Part shown: in pieces, positions 8,622 to 9,394 of the stretch
Layout: every line of letters starts with the position of its first letter
Position numbering within the stretch: position 1 is the stretch's first letter
Origin: Burkholderiales bacterium
GTDB lineage: Bacteria; Pseudomonadota; Gammaproteobacteria; Burkholderiales; Burkholderiaceae
Length of the DNA: 9,394 nt
Assembly (NCBI GenBank): GCA_947372535.1
Contig: CANBUA010000193.1
Span: forward strand, 1 to 9,394
Reading direction: 5' to 3'
Made by a program: the position numbers and the translations under genes
The notes under the pieces: generated by a model
The model's input: the letters and a program-made list of their open reading frames with translations, nothing else
Database searches by the model: none
What the model was told of the DNA's origin: nothing

Positions 8622-8900
8622 TACGAGTGCATCCTGTGTGCCAGCTGCTCGACGAGCTGCCCCAGCTTCTGGTGGAATCCCGACAAGTTCGTGGGCCCAG
8701 CGGGCTTGCTGCAGGCCTACCGCTTCATCGCTGACAGCCGCGATCAGGACACAACCGCGCGCCTGGACAACCTCGAAGACCCGTATCGCCTGTTCCGCTG
8801 CCACACCATCATGAACTGCGTGGATGTCTGCCCCAAGGGCTTGAACCCCACGAAGGCCATTGGCAAGATCAAGGAGCTGATGGTGCGCCGCGCTGTCTGA
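8610..8900 (+). pseudogene. sdhB: C-terminal fragment of a second sdhB copy
   Basis: Encodes the last 96 residues of SdhB, from [18 protein letters not shown] to ELMVRRAV. All seven cysteines of the [4Fe-4S] and [3Fe-4S] clusters are present, but the whole N-terminal [2Fe-2S] domain is missing, so the fragment cannot make a working subunit. Compared with the minus-strand copy it differs at about 28 of 291 bases, with only two amino acid changes (AG to TA in the loop before [10 protein letters not shown]). That pattern means that both lineages were under purifying selection until recently, so this was part of a functional gene before the junction formed. The frame is open upstream, but those residues are antisense of the minus-strand genes. 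It is followed after 41 bases by a second sdhE. Confidence 0.9.
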
Positions 8901-8941
8901 TCCTGACTGAACTTGCACTCACTTGACGCACCGCCACCCCG

Positions 8942-9232
8942 ATGACAGCACCCAGCGACACCGTTGACCTCACGCCCGACGCGGACGTGTTGCGGCGTTT
9001 GCGTTGGCGCTGCCGCCGAGGGCTGCTCGAAAACGACATCTTCATCGATCGGTTTTTCGAGCGGCATGGCGAGCGTCTGACCACGCCGTTGGTACAAGGC
9101 TTGCTTCAATTGATGGACCTGGCGGACAATGATCTGCTGGATCTCTTTCTGGCCCGCAAGGAGCCCGAAGGTGATCTGGTGAATGCAGAAGTCATGCAGG
9201 TACTGTCGATGATGCGAGTGCCCAAGGCGTAG
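8942..9232 (+). CDS. sdhE: FAD assembly factor SdhE, copy 2
   Basis: Complete 96-residue SdhE homologue with the RGxxE motif (RRGLLEND) and the same helical body as copy 1 at 7672-7983. Its role would be SdhA flavinylation. It starts at ATG 8942, 41 bases after the sdhB fragment stop, with no strong ribosome binding site visible, whereas copy 1 overlaps sdhB. The N-terminus is shorter (MTAPSDTVDLTPDAD). Changes against copy 1 are mostly conservative (L/I, E/D, D/E, S/A), as expected between orthologues of related species rather than for a decaying duplicate. Confidence 0.92.
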   Translation: MTAPSDTVDLTPDADVLRRLRWRCRRGLLENDIFIDRFFERHGERLTTPLVQGLLQLMDLADNDLLDLFLARKEPEGDLVNAEVMQVLSMMRVPKA

Positions 9233-9356
9233 GTCTGGTGCACGCCTCCCGTTTAAATAGCCGGTGGGCGTGGACTAAGACCCATAATGCCGACCTGGGA
9301 TTTATCCCGAGTCATCGATAATTTCTCCCAAACAAGACCGACCCCTAGGAGTGCTC
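9233..9356 (+). promoter_or_regulatory. Leader of the second gltA copy
   Basis: Spacer of 124 bases between sdhE copy 2 and gltA copy 2. It shares CATAATGCCGAC (9283-9294), a TCGATAA tract and CCCCTAGGAGTGCTC with the left-arm leader; AGGAG at 9347-9351 lies five bases before the ATG. The dyad GGGATTTATCCC (9297-9308) replaces GGTTTAACC of the other copy. Other bases are poorly conserved. Confidence 0.45.
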
Positions 9357-9394
9357 ATGACCCCGTCCGACGTGAAAGCCACCCTGTCGTTTTC
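9357..9394 (+). CDS. gltA: Citrate synthase, first 12 codons of a second copy (cut by window edge)
   Basis: The start ATG at 9357 is followed by codons for [11 protein letters not shown], identical in protein to the start of gltA on the minus strand and differing by one base (ACC for ACA at codon 2). The ribosome binding site AGGAG is at the same five-base distance. The rest lies beyond the right edge, so whether this copy is complete cannot be told. Confidence 0.85.
   Translation, partial: MTPSDVKATLSF

Larger units (their letters stand above)
8610..9394 (+). repeat. Right arm of a diverged inverted repeat (sdhB 3' end, sdhE, gltA 5' end)
   Basis: Plus-strand counterpart of 7507-8270, continuing to the window edge, so its true right end is not seen. 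Gene order relative to transcription is the same as in the left arm. The sdhB-sdhE junction differs: a 41-base gap here, and a 4-base overlap in the left arm. Confidence 0.93.

Noticed and set aside
7947..8900. A 317-residue plus-strand open frame ending in SdhB
   Set aside because: Its first ~221 residues are antisense of the minus-strand sdhB and sdhE. Only the last 96 residues are SdhB.
7980..8918. A 312-residue minus-strand open frame that reads as SdhB with a ~99-residue unusual N-terminus
   Set aside because: Residues before QTIEIELDG are the reverse complement of the plus-strand sdhB fragment, read in an antisense frame. They show no SdhB N-terminal sequence and exist only because of the inverted join.

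Overview
The window looks like a chromosomal piece of a high-GC betaproteobacterium of the order Burkholderiales. This rests on the protein sequences (LeuC, GltA, SdhE and SdhB all read like Comamonadaceae/Sphaerotilaceae-type proteins) and on a leuC / gltA / sdhE / sdhB neighbourhood I associate with that order. No rRNA, tRNA, CRISPR array, insertion sequence or phage gene is visible.

Layout, left to right. (1) 1-680, minus strand: the N-terminal half of leuC, running off the left edge. (2) 681-1100: a divergent intergenic region with a possible leuC promoter. (3) 1101-3707, plus strand: an 868-residue membrane diguanylate cyclase made of two homologous [membrane sensor + GGDEF] units fused in tandem, both with GGEEF sites. 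(4) 3874-6105, plus strand: a 743-residue TRAP-type large permease (DctM-like) with a TTG start, a good ribosome binding site and a plausible promoter. (5) 6177-6204: a bidirectional terminator between the permease and convergent gltA. (6) 6234-8621, minus strand: gltA (citrate synthase), sdhE (FAD assembly factor) and sdhB (succinate dehydrogenase iron-sulfur subunit), transcribed sdhB to sdhE to gltA, with sdhB missing its first ~20 codons. (7) 8610-9394, plus strand: a second, sequence-diverged copy of sdhB (C-terminal part), complete sdhE and the first 12 codons of gltA, in inverted orientation.

Regions 6 and 7 are the notable part. From about 8610 the contig folds back on itself. The two arms are homologous but not identical: about 28 differences in 291 bases of sdhB, almost all synonymous, and 13 changes in 86 aligned SdhE residues. 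The junction is a 12-base stretch that fits both parents. Neither sdhB copy is complete. The simplest reading is a chimeric join between two related genomes (library or metagenome assembly artefact). The alternative is a real inverted duplication or xenologous insertion that destroyed sdhB here. The sequence alone cannot decide.

Functionally the ordinary part of the window is central carbon metabolism: TCA cycle entry (citrate synthase), succinate oxidation and its flavinylation factor, a carboxylate-type TRAP permease beside them, leucine biosynthesis, and a c-di-GMP signalling enzyme placed between leuC and the permease.
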